Shown: positions 51,124 through 59,790 of the stretch, one piece after another
Position numbering within the stretch: the first letter of the stretch is position 1
How the letters are laid out: every line of letters starts with the position of its first letter
From: CAYHHI01 sp964356335
GTDB taxonomy: Bacteria; Arandabacterota; Arandabacteria; Arandabacterales; Arandabacteraceae
Length of the DNA stretch: 64,000 nt
Assembly: GCA_964356335.1 (NCBI GenBank)
Contig: CAYHHI010000005.1
Location: forward strand, 1 to 64,000
Direction of reading: 5' to 3'
The notes under the pieces: model-generated
Told to the model about the DNA's origin: nothing
What the model saw: only the letters and a program-made list of their open reading frames with translations
Databases searched by the model: none
Made by a program: the position numbers and the translations under genes

Positions 51124-51870
51124 ATGGTTTCGAGACGAGACAATAAAGGACAGTCTGTTATCGGAGATGTCATGACCAGGAAGGGTGCTCCCCGGGGAGG
51201 CAGTGCCTCCCTTTCCAGAATCCTCGGGGTCTTGAGGCCGGGCATGAGGCTCCTCGATATAGGCTGCGGACAAGGACGCTTGATTCAGGAATTGGCCCAG
51301 CGCCAGAAAGGCGTGTCCCTGTGGGGACTCGATAATTCGCGGTCAATGATCGAGATTGCAGGTATCAACACCATGGCGCTTCACAATGTCATTCTGCTGG
51401 AAGGCGATGGACGTAATCTCCCCACTGCTGACTGCACCTTTGATGTTGTGACCACGCGCTTGGCCAAGTATTCCCAGCAGGAAGCTTTCCGTGTTCTCAA
51501 GAAAGGCGGCTATTTCTTCGCCTATGGTCTGGGGCCCGACGCAAACAAGGAGATTCGCGAGTTCTTCCCAAAGAGGATCCAGAGAGAGAATTTCTTCGCG
51601 GGCAGCGGCGTCAAGGATTGGAAACGGGCGCTCTGTCATGGCCTTCGAAACAAAGGCTTCGCTGCGTGCTCGGTGGAAGACTACAAGGACAGGCAGTACT
51701 ATCGCAATGAGGCAGAGGTGATGGATCTGATCGAGATGGTCCCGCTTGTCCGTGACTTCACCAGGGAAGAAGATAAAGACATCGTCAGCGATCTTGTAGC
51801 CAGATACAGCGACAACATCGGCATTCCGATCACCTGGCACTACTATGTAGCCCAGGCCCGGCGTCCGTGA
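51124..51870 (+). CDS. Class I SAM-dependent methyltransferase
   Basis: 248 aa. Motif I LLDIGCGQGRLIQEL (about residues 42-56), Asp at the end of strand 2 (LWGLDNSRS), GDGRNLPTADCTFDVV (motifs II/III), and FRVLKKGGYFFAYGL post-motif. The C-terminal half is a substrate-specific region with several aromatic residues; substrate unknown. The ATG at 51124 lacks a clear ribosome site; an in-frame ATG at 51172 (with AT-GACCAGG context) is an alternative. Stands alone behind its own promoter/operator. Confidence 0.85.
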   Translation: MVSRRDNKGQSVIGDVMTRKGAPRGGSASLSRILGVLRPGMRLLDIGCGQGRLIQELAQRQKGVSLWGLDNSRSMIEIAGINTMALHNVILLEGDGRNLPTADCTFDVVTTRLAKYSQQEAFRVLKKGGYFFAYGLGPDANKEIREFFPKRIQRENFFAGSGVKDWKRALCHGLRNKGFAACSVEDYKDRQYYRNEAEVMDLIEMVPLVRDFTREEDKDIVSDLVARYSDNIGIPITWHYYVAQARRP

Positions 51871-51997
51871 TCCCACCCTTGCCTCGCTTCTTCAGGGCTG
51901 TGGCTCAGGTTTACAGGAACCGGCATGGTGTTTCGGATGATGAAGTGATTGGGACAATACAGTTTACCCTTTCGATCTCCATGAGGTATGGCTCATC

Positions 51998-52939
51998 GTG
52001 ATTTTGATCACAGCGGGTTCAAGCCTGATCGGCCAGACCGCAGCGGTCTCGACATCAGCCCTGTGGACCACCTGCGCCATCCTGTTCGCGTCGGCGGGAA
52101 GGCGAATCGGTGCACTCAGCGTCAATGCCTACCGTATTGTGATTGCCATGGTGCTACTCGGAATTGCTCACCTGGTTCTTCTTGACACTGTCGTTCCCCA
52201 TGCGACCAACGGGCAATGGTTCTACATGGGTTTGAGCGGTGTGATCGGCCTTGCGCTTGGTGACTTCGGCTATTTCGGTGCCCTCGTCCTCATAGGCCCC
52301 AGAAGAGGCGTGCTCTTGATGTCAACGGCACCCATATTCTCGTCCGTGACCGCCTATCTAGTGCTGGGTGAAGTTCTGAGTCCATGGAATCTTCTCGGCA
52401 TAGCACTGGCACTGTCGGGTGTCTGCCTGGTGATTCTGGATAAGAACGTGCATGAGAGCGAAGTGTCGCCCACCAAGAGGCATGCGTTCTATGGTGTTCT
52501 TTGTGGTCTCGCCGGCTCGATGGGCCAGGGGATCGGTCTCGTGGTCTCGAAATACGGGATGATGGTCGCAGGCGGAAAGGGAGTCCCGCCGCTTAATCCT
52601 CTTTCAGCAACCCTTATCAGAATGATCGTTGCCGCTGCCTTCGTTTGGCTCGCAGTTACGATGTCGGGAAGGCTTCCCAGAGTGCTGGCCTCGCGCCGGG
52701 ACACCGGAGCGATCATACGAACATTCGGGGGAGCGGCGAGCGGGCCCTTCCTCGGCGTCTGGCTCTCCATGGTGGCAGTGACTTATACAGTCGCAGGCGT
52801 TGCGGCGACTCTGATGGCCCTGATGCCCGTAATGGTGATTCCCATCCTGTGGCTGACATATCGCCAGAAAACAAGCTTGCGGGGTATGGTGGGCGCAGCA
52901 GCTACCGTCGCCGGCGTCGCCATCCTTTTCCTATTGTGA
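51998..52939 (+). CDS. EamA/DMT-superfamily transporter
   Basis: 313 aa, about ten transmembrane helices in two EamA repeats (residues 10-145 and 165-313), with PRRGVLLMSTAPIFSSVTAYLVLGE and a matching second-half segment GVAATLMALMPVMVIPILW cut between helices. Drug/metabolite exporters of this family carry amino acids or nucleotides; substrate unknown. Start GTG at 51998 with AGGT eleven bases upstream. Its last nine bases overlap the convergent serpin gene. Confidence 0.88.
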   Translation: MILITAGSSLIGQTAAVSTSALWTTCAILFASAGRRIGALSVNAYRIVIAMVLLGIAHLVLLDTVVPHATNGQWFYMGLSGVIGLALGDFGYFGALVLIGPRRGVLLMSTAPIFSSVTAYLVLGEVLSPWNLLGIALALSGVCLVILDKNVHESEVSPTKRHAFYGVLCGLAGSMGQGIGLVVSKYGMMVAGGKGVPPLNPLSATLIRMIVAAAFVWLAVTMSGRLPRVLASRRDTGAIIRTFGGAASGPFLGVWLSMVAVTYTVAGVAATLMALMPVMVIPILWLTYRQKTSLRGMVGAAATVAGVAILFLL

Positions 52940-54175
52940 ACCAGGGTTGACGATCTTCCCGACAAAGAGAATCGTCCCTGAGTGCTTCTCCCGGATCATG
53001 AAGATGAACGGCCTGTCAACGCGCATCTCGAAGGTGTCAGGCTTAACGTCGATCATGCCGACCGACGTGACTGCAGCCGCCTCCGTGCCTTCTTCATTCA
53101 CCTCAACGAATGTCTTGTGCCTGACCTCATCTATCCAGAGACCCCCGCCTGCGAGCATTCTCGAGAAGTCAGCGTCGGGTGTGAAAGCGATTCCCATTCC
53201 CATTGCCGAGAGAACATCGTTGAGTTTCTCCTTATATTCGAGTTTGAATCGCGGCATGGCTACCGTGCCTTCGTGGCCCGCGAACCCGGCAACCCAATTA
53301 CTCCAGGTTTGTGAATCCAGCTCTGAGATCAAAGAATCAATGTCTCTGCCGGGCTTTGGCAGGAGGATGGTCATGCTGAACCAGCCATCCGCGTACGGCA
53401 GGTCTATTGCCTCCAATCGATCATTGGCGAGATGACTGAACTGGCTCGTTTTGCCTGGCTCAGGCTGCTCCATCATTTTGCACGGCGCCGTGGAACCATC
53501 CTGTAGGGTGAAGAGAGTATCTCTCGTGCGACTAGGATCGAACTGGTAGGTCCAGGCGCCCTTGAAGTAGATTGCGTTTATGAGAAACATGATCATGGCA
53601 GGGTTGATGGGCTTGTCCACGATCTCTTCGATCTTGCCGTTGGTGTTTTCCTTGACCCACGTGTTGATCCGGTCAGCGGCGTCAGGATTGCCGAAATCTA
53701 GACCGGTGATCTGGGCATTGAAGTATGTCTGGCACGCGTCGAGGAAAGGCTGCTCGAAGATCATGCCTGAGCGGTACCAGATGGAGTTGGCAATTCGGAA
53801 CTGCACCTTAGGATCGAGGGCGGTCAGCAGTTCGATCAGGCTCCTGTAACACTGGTCGATCTGTTCCATGGTCATGCCGGAGAACTCAAGGGTCGACTTC
53901 ATTGCCTCCTCGGTGGCACCCGCTCCGCCGTTTAAGGTCATGCCGAGGGCCATGGAGACGCTGACAGGCGAGATGAAGACGTTCTGGTTTTCGGTTCCCC
54001 TGACGATCTCCCTGAAGAGTTTGAGGCCGAAGGCATTATATGATTGTACCAGCTGCTGCTCTTCCGGGCTCAGATTGCGAGGTGTACTCTTCCCGGGCGA
54101 GACCGCGTTCTCACCGCAGCTGAGAAGTGTGATGCAGATGAGCGCAATTGCGGCGAACTTCACTACCTTCCACAT
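52931..54175 (-). CDS. Serpin-family serine protease inhibitor lipoprotein
   Basis: 414 aa from ATG 54175, chosen for AGGAGGTG eight bases upstream. A lipobox (LLSC, Cys20) predicts envelope anchoring. Serpin core: NVFISPVSVSMALGMTLNGG, LINAIYFKGAW, and the reactive loop NEEGTEAAAVTSVGM (hinge with Gly and small residues, consistent with an inhibitor) followed by DRPFIFMIREKHSGTILFVGK. P1 is probably Val or Lys depending on loop alignment. Bacterial serpins may protect against host or environmental proteases, or against the organism's own secreted proteases. Confidence 0.93.
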   Translation of the reverse strand: MWKVVKFAAIALICITLLSCGENAVSPGKSTPRNLSPEEQQLVQSYNAFGLKLFREIVRGTENQNVFISPVSVSMALGMTLNGGAGATEEAMKSTLEFSGMTMEQIDQCYRSLIELLTALDPKVQFRIANSIWYRSGMIFEQPFLDACQTYFNAQITGLDFGNPDAADRINTWVKENTNGKIEEIVDKPINPAMIMFLINAIYFKGAWTYQFDPSRTRDTLFTLQDGSTAPCKMMEQPEPGKTSQFSHLANDRLEAIDLPYADGWFSMTILLPKPGRDIDSLISELDSQTWSNWVAGFAGHEGTVAMPRFKLEYKEKLNDVLSAMGMGIAFTPDADFSRMLAGGGLWIDEVRHKTFVEVNEEGTEAAAVTSVGMIDVKPDTFEMRVDRPFIFMIREKHSGTILFVGKIVNPGSQ

Positions 54176-54393
54176 GGACCCACACCTCCTCGAATCGGGC
54201 GGCTTCGGGGACACTTAACTGGATTCTCTAAAGGGACGCTATCCCCATTTTCTCAGGTGGTGACTTTATTGAGACCCGATCTGCTCCACCGCTTACTATA
54301 CCAAGATTCAACCGTCCCTGCCACATGTCAATTCGGGGAAACATACCTGTTTCCTCAGAGGCCTGATCCCCAGAAGGCCCCGTTCTCTTTTCG

Positions 54394-54966
54394 TCATTTG
54401 GTGACTGCGTCGTAGCCTGCCTTACGGGCCTTCTCCAGCACCTCACTGTTGCTCCTTACATCTCCAAGCTCGTACGCGCCTGGAGCCAGGATGCTTGCAA
54501 AGAGGTTGGCTTTCACAAAATCAATAGCGTCAGTGAACATGCCGACTACGTGCCGCCCCGTAGCCGGATCGCTGTCTCCCATCGGGACTGCGAGTATGAC
54601 GCGGCGGCCTTCGAAAGTCGCTTTGCACTCGGGATCAAATGCCTTTGAGAACCAGCGGTCGACGAAGGCCTTAAGCTGGGCGCTGGGCCCCCACCAGTAG
54701 ACCGGCGTTCCCAGCACCCATACTGCGCTCGCCTTCATTTTAGCGAGGATCTCCTCCATGTCATCTGTCTGGACACACTTGCCCTTTTCGCGGCAGATGT
54801 AGCAGGCTTGGCAGGGCGCAATGGCCAGGTCGCCCAGCATTATCTTTTCGACCTCGGCGCCTGCTTCTTCCGCACCTTTAAGGATCTCATCCACGATGAT
54901 CTCGGTGTTTCCTCCCCGGCGCGGACTGCCGACGATGCCAAGCACACGATGACCTGACTTCTTCAT
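54394..54966 (-). CDS. Iron-sulfur flavoprotein-type NADPH-dependent FMN reductase
   Basis: 190 aa from ATG 54966 (GAGG upstream). Flavodoxin-like fold: VLGIVGSPRRGGNTEIIVDEI phosphate loop (in part GSPRRGGNTE), GTPVYWWGPSAQLKAFVDRW and a C-terminal strand. The motif CQACYICREKGKC gives Cys52-x2-Cys55-x2-Cys58-x5-Cys64, the compact 4Fe-4S site of archaeal-type iron-sulfur flavoproteins. Probable electron-transfer or detoxifying flavoprotein of anaerobic metabolism. Confidence 0.9.
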   Translation of the reverse strand: MKKSGHRVLGIVGSPRRGGNTEIIVDEILKGAEEAGAEVEKIMLGDLAIAPCQACYICREKGKCVQTDDMEEILAKMKASAVWVLGTPVYWWGPSAQLKAFVDRWFSKAFDPECKATFEGRRVILAVPMGDSDPATGRHVVGMFTDAIDFVKANLFASILAPGAYELGDVRSNSEVLEKARKAGYDAVTK

Positions 54967-55075
54967 GTTTTCCTCCTCAGAACGCAAACCGTCCTAAATT
55001 GCCCATTGCCCATCAAGATCGGGACCTGCGTACAAGAAGACTCTACTCACATATGGTGGTGGATTTCAACTGATC

Positions 55076-55102
55076 AATGACCGGCCAATGACCAAAATGA
55101 CC
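55076..55102. repeat. Three AATGACC direct repeats
   Basis: AATGACC occurs at 55076-55082, 55087-55093 and 55096-55102, spaced 11 and 9 bases, in the gap between the divergent flavoprotein and phosphodiesterase-type genes. Possible regulator site; no promoter assigned. Confidence 0.35.
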
Positions 55103-55227
55103 AATCGGTGACTGGTGCGTGATCAATAGACGACTGAAGACGACTGATGTGGGATCAAGCCTTGAGGGAAGCCATGTTTTGATTCCAACAGTTGCCTCAG
55201 GGGCCGGCAGTCATTAGAATATCAAAG

Positions 55228-56223
55228 ATGACATCTAATGTTGAGAGCCCTCAGAGAGCGCATGCCGTCTTTTTGAGATCACGCCCGTTCCTGGTTTCAG
55301 CCTGCAGGCTCGCAATCTCTTCGGTCGCAGTCTGCGCCTTACTGGTTTCGATTTCCTCCGGGGCATTTGCCTACAAGACCAAACACGTGATATTGGTGAT
55401 CATCGATGGCCTGCGTTACAGCGAGGGGCTCGGCGATCCTGAGCACAAATACGTTCCGAAGATGTTCGCATTGACCGAGCGGGGAGCCATTGTCGAGCCC
55501 TTCACCAACGATCGCTATACTTACACGGCACGCGCGATTCCCGCGATCTGGTGCGGGGCCTGGACTGAAGTCCGCACGATTTCGGGTTCCGGCTGCACCG
55601 GCGGTGAAGTGACCTACTGTGAACTCCCGACCGTTTTTGAATACTACCGCAAGCAGCTCTCAAGGCCCGCGGAGGACTGCATTCTCGCCATGTGCAACGT
55701 TGGCTCGATATGGCGAGGAAGCCTCGATCCCAACTACGGAGTCAACTACTGGCCGCTCTATCACAGTGAGGAGGTGAGCGACCTTGAGGTCTGGCACCAA
55801 TCGGAGGATCTGCTCACCGCGTTTCATCCGTCGTTTTTCCTGCTCTACCTCGCGCGCGTGGACCATTTCGCGCACTCCGGAAGCTGGAGCTATTATACCC
55901 GGTCGATCGAGCTCGCGGACAGCATCGTTGGCATGGTCTGGGATTTCATTGAGACCGACTCGGTCTATGCCGGCACGACCACTCTCATGGTCACCAACGA
56001 TCACGGCAGACACACGAGCGACTTCAAGACGCATGGAGACGATTGCGCAGGATGCCGCACAGTGGAACTTCTCGCGGTCGGCCCTGACATAAAGCGCGGT
56101 TTCGTTTCACACGCGCCCCGCACGATTTGCGATGTAACGCCAACGCTCGGGGAACTTCTTGGCTTCAGAACTGAGAAGGCCACCGGCTCGGCGATGAACG
56201 AATTGTTCTCAACCTCGGAATAG
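55228..56223 (+). CDS. Exported alkaline-phosphatase-superfamily (phosphodiesterase-type) protein
   Basis: 331 aa from ATG 55228; a TTG at 55192 is possible. Signal peptide (about 28-48, ending GAFA). Superfamily metal motifs: VILVIIDGLRYSE (first Asp), YTARAIPAIWCG (Thr nucleophile position), YLARVDHFAHS (Asp, His) and VTNDHGRH (Asp, His), plus a late HGDDCAGCRT segment. This matches the type I phosphodiesterase/nucleotide pyrophosphatase or sulfatase-like group. Six Cys are present. Substrate unknown; could be a phosphate-releasing enzyme, though no pho box is nearby. Confidence 0.85.
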   Translation: MTSNVESPQRAHAVFLRSRPFLVSACRLAISSVAVCALLVSISSGAFAYKTKHVILVIIDGLRYSEGLGDPEHKYVPKMFALTERGAIVEPFTNDRYTYTARAIPAIWCGAWTEVRTISGSGCTGGEVTYCELPTVFEYYRKQLSRPAEDCILAMCNVGSIWRGSLDPNYGVNYWPLYHSEEVSDLEVWHQSEDLLTAFHPSFFLLYLARVDHFAHSGSWSYYTRSIELADSIVGMVWDFIETDSVYAGTTTLMVTNDHGRHTSDFKTHGDDCAGCRTVELLAVGPDIKRGFVSHAPRTICDVTPTLGELLGFRTEKATGSAMNELFSTSE

Positions 56224-56260
56224 CCTGCGAAAAACTGACCCACGGACGCATTTGCTCATG

Positions 56261-56306
56261 GGACCACGTGGGGGATTCGCAGCCTCGCGACTGCGGAACC
56301 CGGTCC
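56261..56306 (+). ncRNA. Structured RNA element upstream of the TonB receptor gene
   Basis: Nested stems: GGACC (56261-56265) with GGTCC (56302-56306); GGG (56272-56274) with CCC (56299-56301); TTCGCAG with CTGCGGAA around the loop CCTCGCGA. About 15 pairs in total, 38 bases after the preceding stop and 215 bases before the receptor ATG. No T-run follows. Could be a terminator, processing site or leader element; it does not match a riboswitch I recognise. Confidence 0.35.
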
Positions 56307-56521
56307 GGCGTACATACTAGCCAGTTATCGATGCAGATTAAGTAACCATGGGTCGTTGCAATCGTGTTTCCGTAGCGCCATTTGAAGGTATCTTTTTTCG
56401 CCGCATCAAAGAAACCCCCTAAGCCCGGTCGGCCTTGAGCCGAAATAAAATAGGACTAGGAGCGTTCATAGTGAAGAGCAATCAATCTCTTGTCATCCTT
56501 CGATCATTAGGGGGACACAGA

Positions 56522-58561
56522 ATGAAACCGACCCAATTCCCTAATCGCCGCACCGGTCCCAGCGCCTGGCTCCTGGCTTTACTGATTCTCCTTGTGCTGT
56601 GCGTCATGCTATGCGGTGCATCACCGGCCGCCGGCGGGACAGACACAGATCTTCTTGCCCTGATACAGGAGGGGCAGACTGTCGAGGCAGCGTCAAGGTA
56701 TACTCAGAGTCTGACCGATGCGCCCGCCCATGTTACCATCGTCACACGACAGGAGATAGAAGAGCATGGGTATGAAACCATCGGGGAAGCAATATCATCC
56801 GCAGCAGGGTTCTACCTCCGCGACGACCTCAACTACGCCTATCTCGGGGTCCGTGGCTTCGCACCGTTTGGCGACTACGGTTCCCACGTGCTGATCATGA
56901 TAGACGGACACCCGATGACTGAGCCGGTCTTCAGTAGCTCGTTCTTTCAAAGAAACCAGCCCGTTGACATGAGGTACGTTCAACGGATCGAAATCGTCAG
57001 GGGTCCGGCTTCCGCTCTATATGGAACCAACGCAGTGCTCGCTGTCATAAACATAATGACGATAAAGCCAACTGAATCAGGTGTTATCGAGGTGAGTGCC
57101 TCGGGAAGGACTGATCAAGGGGGAGACGCATTCGCGAGTCTGAGCCACGTCGGCACGCATGGATTCCAGGCCAAGATCTCCGGCTCCGCTACCAGCACTG
57201 CAGGCTTTGACTACTACTTCAAGGAGTTCGATACTGCGGCAACCAACTTTGGCAAGGCCCATGACCTCGACGGCGAACGCACGTGGAGTGTGCACTCCCA
57301 GATACGGAGATACGGCTGGTCAGTCTCGGGTCTAGTCTCAAACAGGACGAAGACCGTCCCGACTGCATCGTGGAGCGGTATCTTCAACGATGACCGGCTT
57401 CGAACCAAGGATATCGTCGGGTTCTTCGACTCAAAATACGATGCCAGCCTGAACTCGACAACCCATCTTTCAGCACGGCTCACGTTTGACTGGTATTCAT
57501 ACAAGGGCGTGTGGCCATCAGAAGATTCCGGCGGAGCCTATGTATTGGAAGATCCCCACAAGAGTAGGGTTCTCGGGGGAGAGCTTGTGGTCTCATCTCA
57601 AGCATTGAGTAGAAATCATGTGGTCGCGGGGTTTTCATTCAAAAGGGTACTGAGCGCCACACTTGAAGCATTTCAGACGGAGCCCGAATACTATGAATAT
57701 GTGAACCTGGAGAAGACCGACAACATCGTCTCGGCTTTTGCCCAAGATGAAATCTCTTTGCACCCAAGCGGCCTCACCGCGATACTGGGCATCCGCTATG
57801 ACCATTACCGGAGTTTCGGAGCTGCGCTGAATCCCAGATTCGGGTTGATCCTGAAGAGCAGGATCGGGGCGACCAAACTGCTTTACGGAAGGAGCTTTCG
57901 CGCTCCCACTCTCTACGAACGTTACTACGATGATGCGGAAGGGACCTGCGAGGCAGGAGAAGCTCGCGCCAATCCTGATCTAAAGGCCGAGAATGCCTAT
58001 ACCTACGAAATCGTGCATGAAGCAGACATTGGCAGGCTCACCCATGCTGCCGTCTCTGCATTTTACTACAGGCTATCAGACCTGATCGATGAGCAGGAAA
58101 TCGAGGGCGGCTGCATCACTCCCGTTAACTCAGGCGTCCATCGATCTAAGGGAGTTGAGGCGGAACTCCGCGGCGGGCTTCCCGGTGGGCTCCGCTGGGC
58201 GCTCAACTACGCACTCACAGATGCAAGGAACGAGGAGACTGGAGAACGCTTGCCTGTGTCCCCATACAGCTTCGGGACGGCGCGGCTTGCGATCCCACTG
58301 TTCATGTCCAAGGCGTCGCTTGGGCTTTCGATGAAGTACCTGGGCAGGCGCCTCACAAAAGACTGGAACGAGCTCGATCCCTGCCTGGTGACGAACGCAA
58401 CTTTGTATCTCAAGAAGATTGTATCCGGCGTGTCCATCTCTGTGTCTGCCAAGAACCTCTTTGATGCGGAGCACCTTGAACCGGCAGGTCCCGAACACAA
58501 ACAGGAAACGCTGCCGCAGGATGAGAGAGTCTTCATGATAAGGGCGAGCTGGGGGCTTTAA
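56522..58561 (+). CDS. TonB-dependent outer-membrane receptor
   Basis: 679 aa from ATG 56522 (GGGGGA upstream). Signal peptide (about 18-41, ending SPAAG). Plug domain (about 60-185): APAHVTIVTRQEIEEHG, VRGFAPFGDYG, and RIEIVRGPASALYGTNAVLAVIN. The 22-strand barrel follows with IRYDHYRSFGAALNPRFG, KLLYGRSFRAPTLYERY and the C-terminal strand ending FMIRASWGL. Substrate unknown. The next gene, ten bases downstream, encodes an ABC_sub_bind-type protein, suggesting a shared ligand. No vitamin B12 riboswitch was seen. Confidence 0.93.
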   Translation: MKPTQFPNRRTGPSAWLLALLILLVLCVMLCGASPAAGGTDTDLLALIQEGQTVEAASRYTQSLTDAPAHVTIVTRQEIEEHGYETIGEAISSAAGFYLRDDLNYAYLGVRGFAPFGDYGSHVLIMIDGHPMTEPVFSSSFFQRNQPVDMRYVQRIEIVRGPASALYGTNAVLAVINIMTIKPTESGVIEVSASGRTDQGGDAFASLSHVGTHGFQAKISGSATSTAGFDYYFKEFDTAATNFGKAHDLDGERTWSVHSQIRRYGWSVSGLVSNRTKTVPTASWSGIFNDDRLRTKDIVGFFDSKYDASLNSTTHLSARLTFDWYSYKGVWPSEDSGGAYVLEDPHKSRVLGGELVVSSQALSRNHVVAGFSFKRVLSATLEAFQTEPEYYEYVNLEKTDNIVSAFAQDEISLHPSGLTAILGIRYDHYRSFGAALNPRFGLILKSRIGATKLLYGRSFRAPTLYERYYDDAEGTCEAGEARANPDLKAENAYTYEIVHEADIGRLTHAAVSAFYYRLSDLIDEQEIEGGCITPVNSGVHRSKGVEAELRGGLPGGLRWALNYALTDARNEETGERLPVSPYSFGTARLAIPLFMSKASLGLSMKYLGRRLTKDWNELDPCLVTNATLYLKKIVSGVSISVSAKNLFDAEHLEPAGPEHKQETLPQDERVFMIRASWGL

Positions 58562-58571
58562 CGGAGAACGG

Positions 58572-59648
58572 ATGAAATTGAGTCCAAGGGCGGCTGATAG
58601 GATGCGAATGGTCAAGGAAACGACGGGATGGCGGAGTGCTGCGCTTCCGGCTTTTGGGGGCTCACGCATCGGAGTCTCAGGTCTTGGTGATTCAAGCCTC
58701 CTGCGTTTGGTCCTGGTGCTGGGAGGCTTGGTCATCTCGGGGCTTGGCTTTTCGATTTGCCGCTCCTTCGCCTCTGAGGTGGTCGTTCTGAAGAGCTCCG
58801 ATCTCACGCCATACAATACTGTCGCATCTGCCATTGAGAACCGGAGACCATCTGGAGTGGAGACTGTCCTCCTTGCCGATGATAAGAAGCAGCGTGATTT
58901 GGCTGTGCACGCTATTTGGGCCGCGAAGCCGGACGTTATAGTGGCTCTTGGTGTCCGTGCGCTTGACGTTGCATCAGCGGAATTTCCTAGTGTCCCCATG
59001 ATATTCGGAATGGTCGCGGATGCATATCAGTACGCTGACAGACAAGATGCGATTGCTGGAATCGAATTGATTCCTTCCGAGACGCAGGTACTCAGGGCTA
59101 TACGTGCAGTGTTTCCTCGAGTTGACGACGTCGCGATCGTATTCGATGCCGAGCGATCTGGCAAGCAGGCCGGCAAGTTCTCAAGTGCCGGAAAAGCGAT
59201 GGGGATCAAGATCCATCAGGTGAGATTCGCCAAGGATACTGATGTGGAGAACCAACTTCGCTCAATCGCCGGCTCTTGCGACTGCCTGATCATCTACCCG
59301 GACCCCGTACTGCTTTCAGACAAAGTGTTCGCTGACGTTGTCTACCAGGCGTTTGGATTGGGATTGCCGGCCGTCGCCTACTCCTCAGCGTTTGCTCGCA
59401 GGGGGGCGCTCATGTCCGTTGAGGCCGACTACCCCTCAGTCGGCAAGGACTTGAGCGAAATGGTGGAACAGGTGCTCAAGGGAGGCAGTCCTCGAGCGAT
59501 CGGCATTCATCCACCGCCCAGGGTTAGGATAACCATCAATCTAGCCGTTGCCAACCATCTCGGTATCGTTATCAACATCTCTCCCGACACACTCCCATCG
59601 ATGATTGTCCAACCCATAGATCTGATAGCTGACCGCCCCGGATCGTAA
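58572..59648 (+). CDS. ABC_sub_bind-type periplasmic binding protein
   Basis: 358 aa. A basic N-terminus is followed by a long hydrophobic signal/anchor (about 40-62). The core is a two-lobed fold of the ABC_sub_bind family (PF04392-like): VLKSSDLTPYNTVASAI, KPDVIVALGVRALDVA, PMIFGMVADAYQY, GIELIPSETQVLRAIRAVFP and LPAVAYSSAFARRGAL. No permease or ATPase gene is adjacent. Ten bases after the TonB receptor, so it probably binds the same nutrient or acts as a sensor. Confidence 0.84.
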   Translation: MKLSPRAADRMRMVKETTGWRSAALPAFGGSRIGVSGLGDSSLLRLVLVLGGLVISGLGFSICRSFASEVVVLKSSDLTPYNTVASAIENRRPSGVETVLLADDKKQRDLAVHAIWAAKPDVIVALGVRALDVASAEFPSVPMIFGMVADAYQYADRQDAIAGIELIPSETQVLRAIRAVFPRVDDVAIVFDAERSGKQAGKFSSAGKAMGIKIHQVRFAKDTDVENQLRSIAGSCDCLIIYPDPVLLSDKVFADVVYQAFGLGLPAVAYSSAFARRGALMSVEADYPSVGKDLSEMVEQVLKGGSPRAIGIHPPPRVRITINLAVANHLGIVINISPDTLPSMIVQPIDLIADRPGS

Positions 59649-59790
59649 TAGCGAGGCACGCACTCGTTGTGCAAGTCCTCTTTCTCTGATATAATGGAAG
59701 ACAGAAAAGGTGGGAAAGGACCATATTGATCATGCGGGTGCCAGATGTGAGCTCGTACCCGCACAACCTGCACACGCGAGGTTCGATATC

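Noticed and set aside
56224..56521. Possible cobalamin riboswitch before the TonB receptor
   Set aside because: The conserved B12-box sequence is absent; only an unassigned long hairpin is present.
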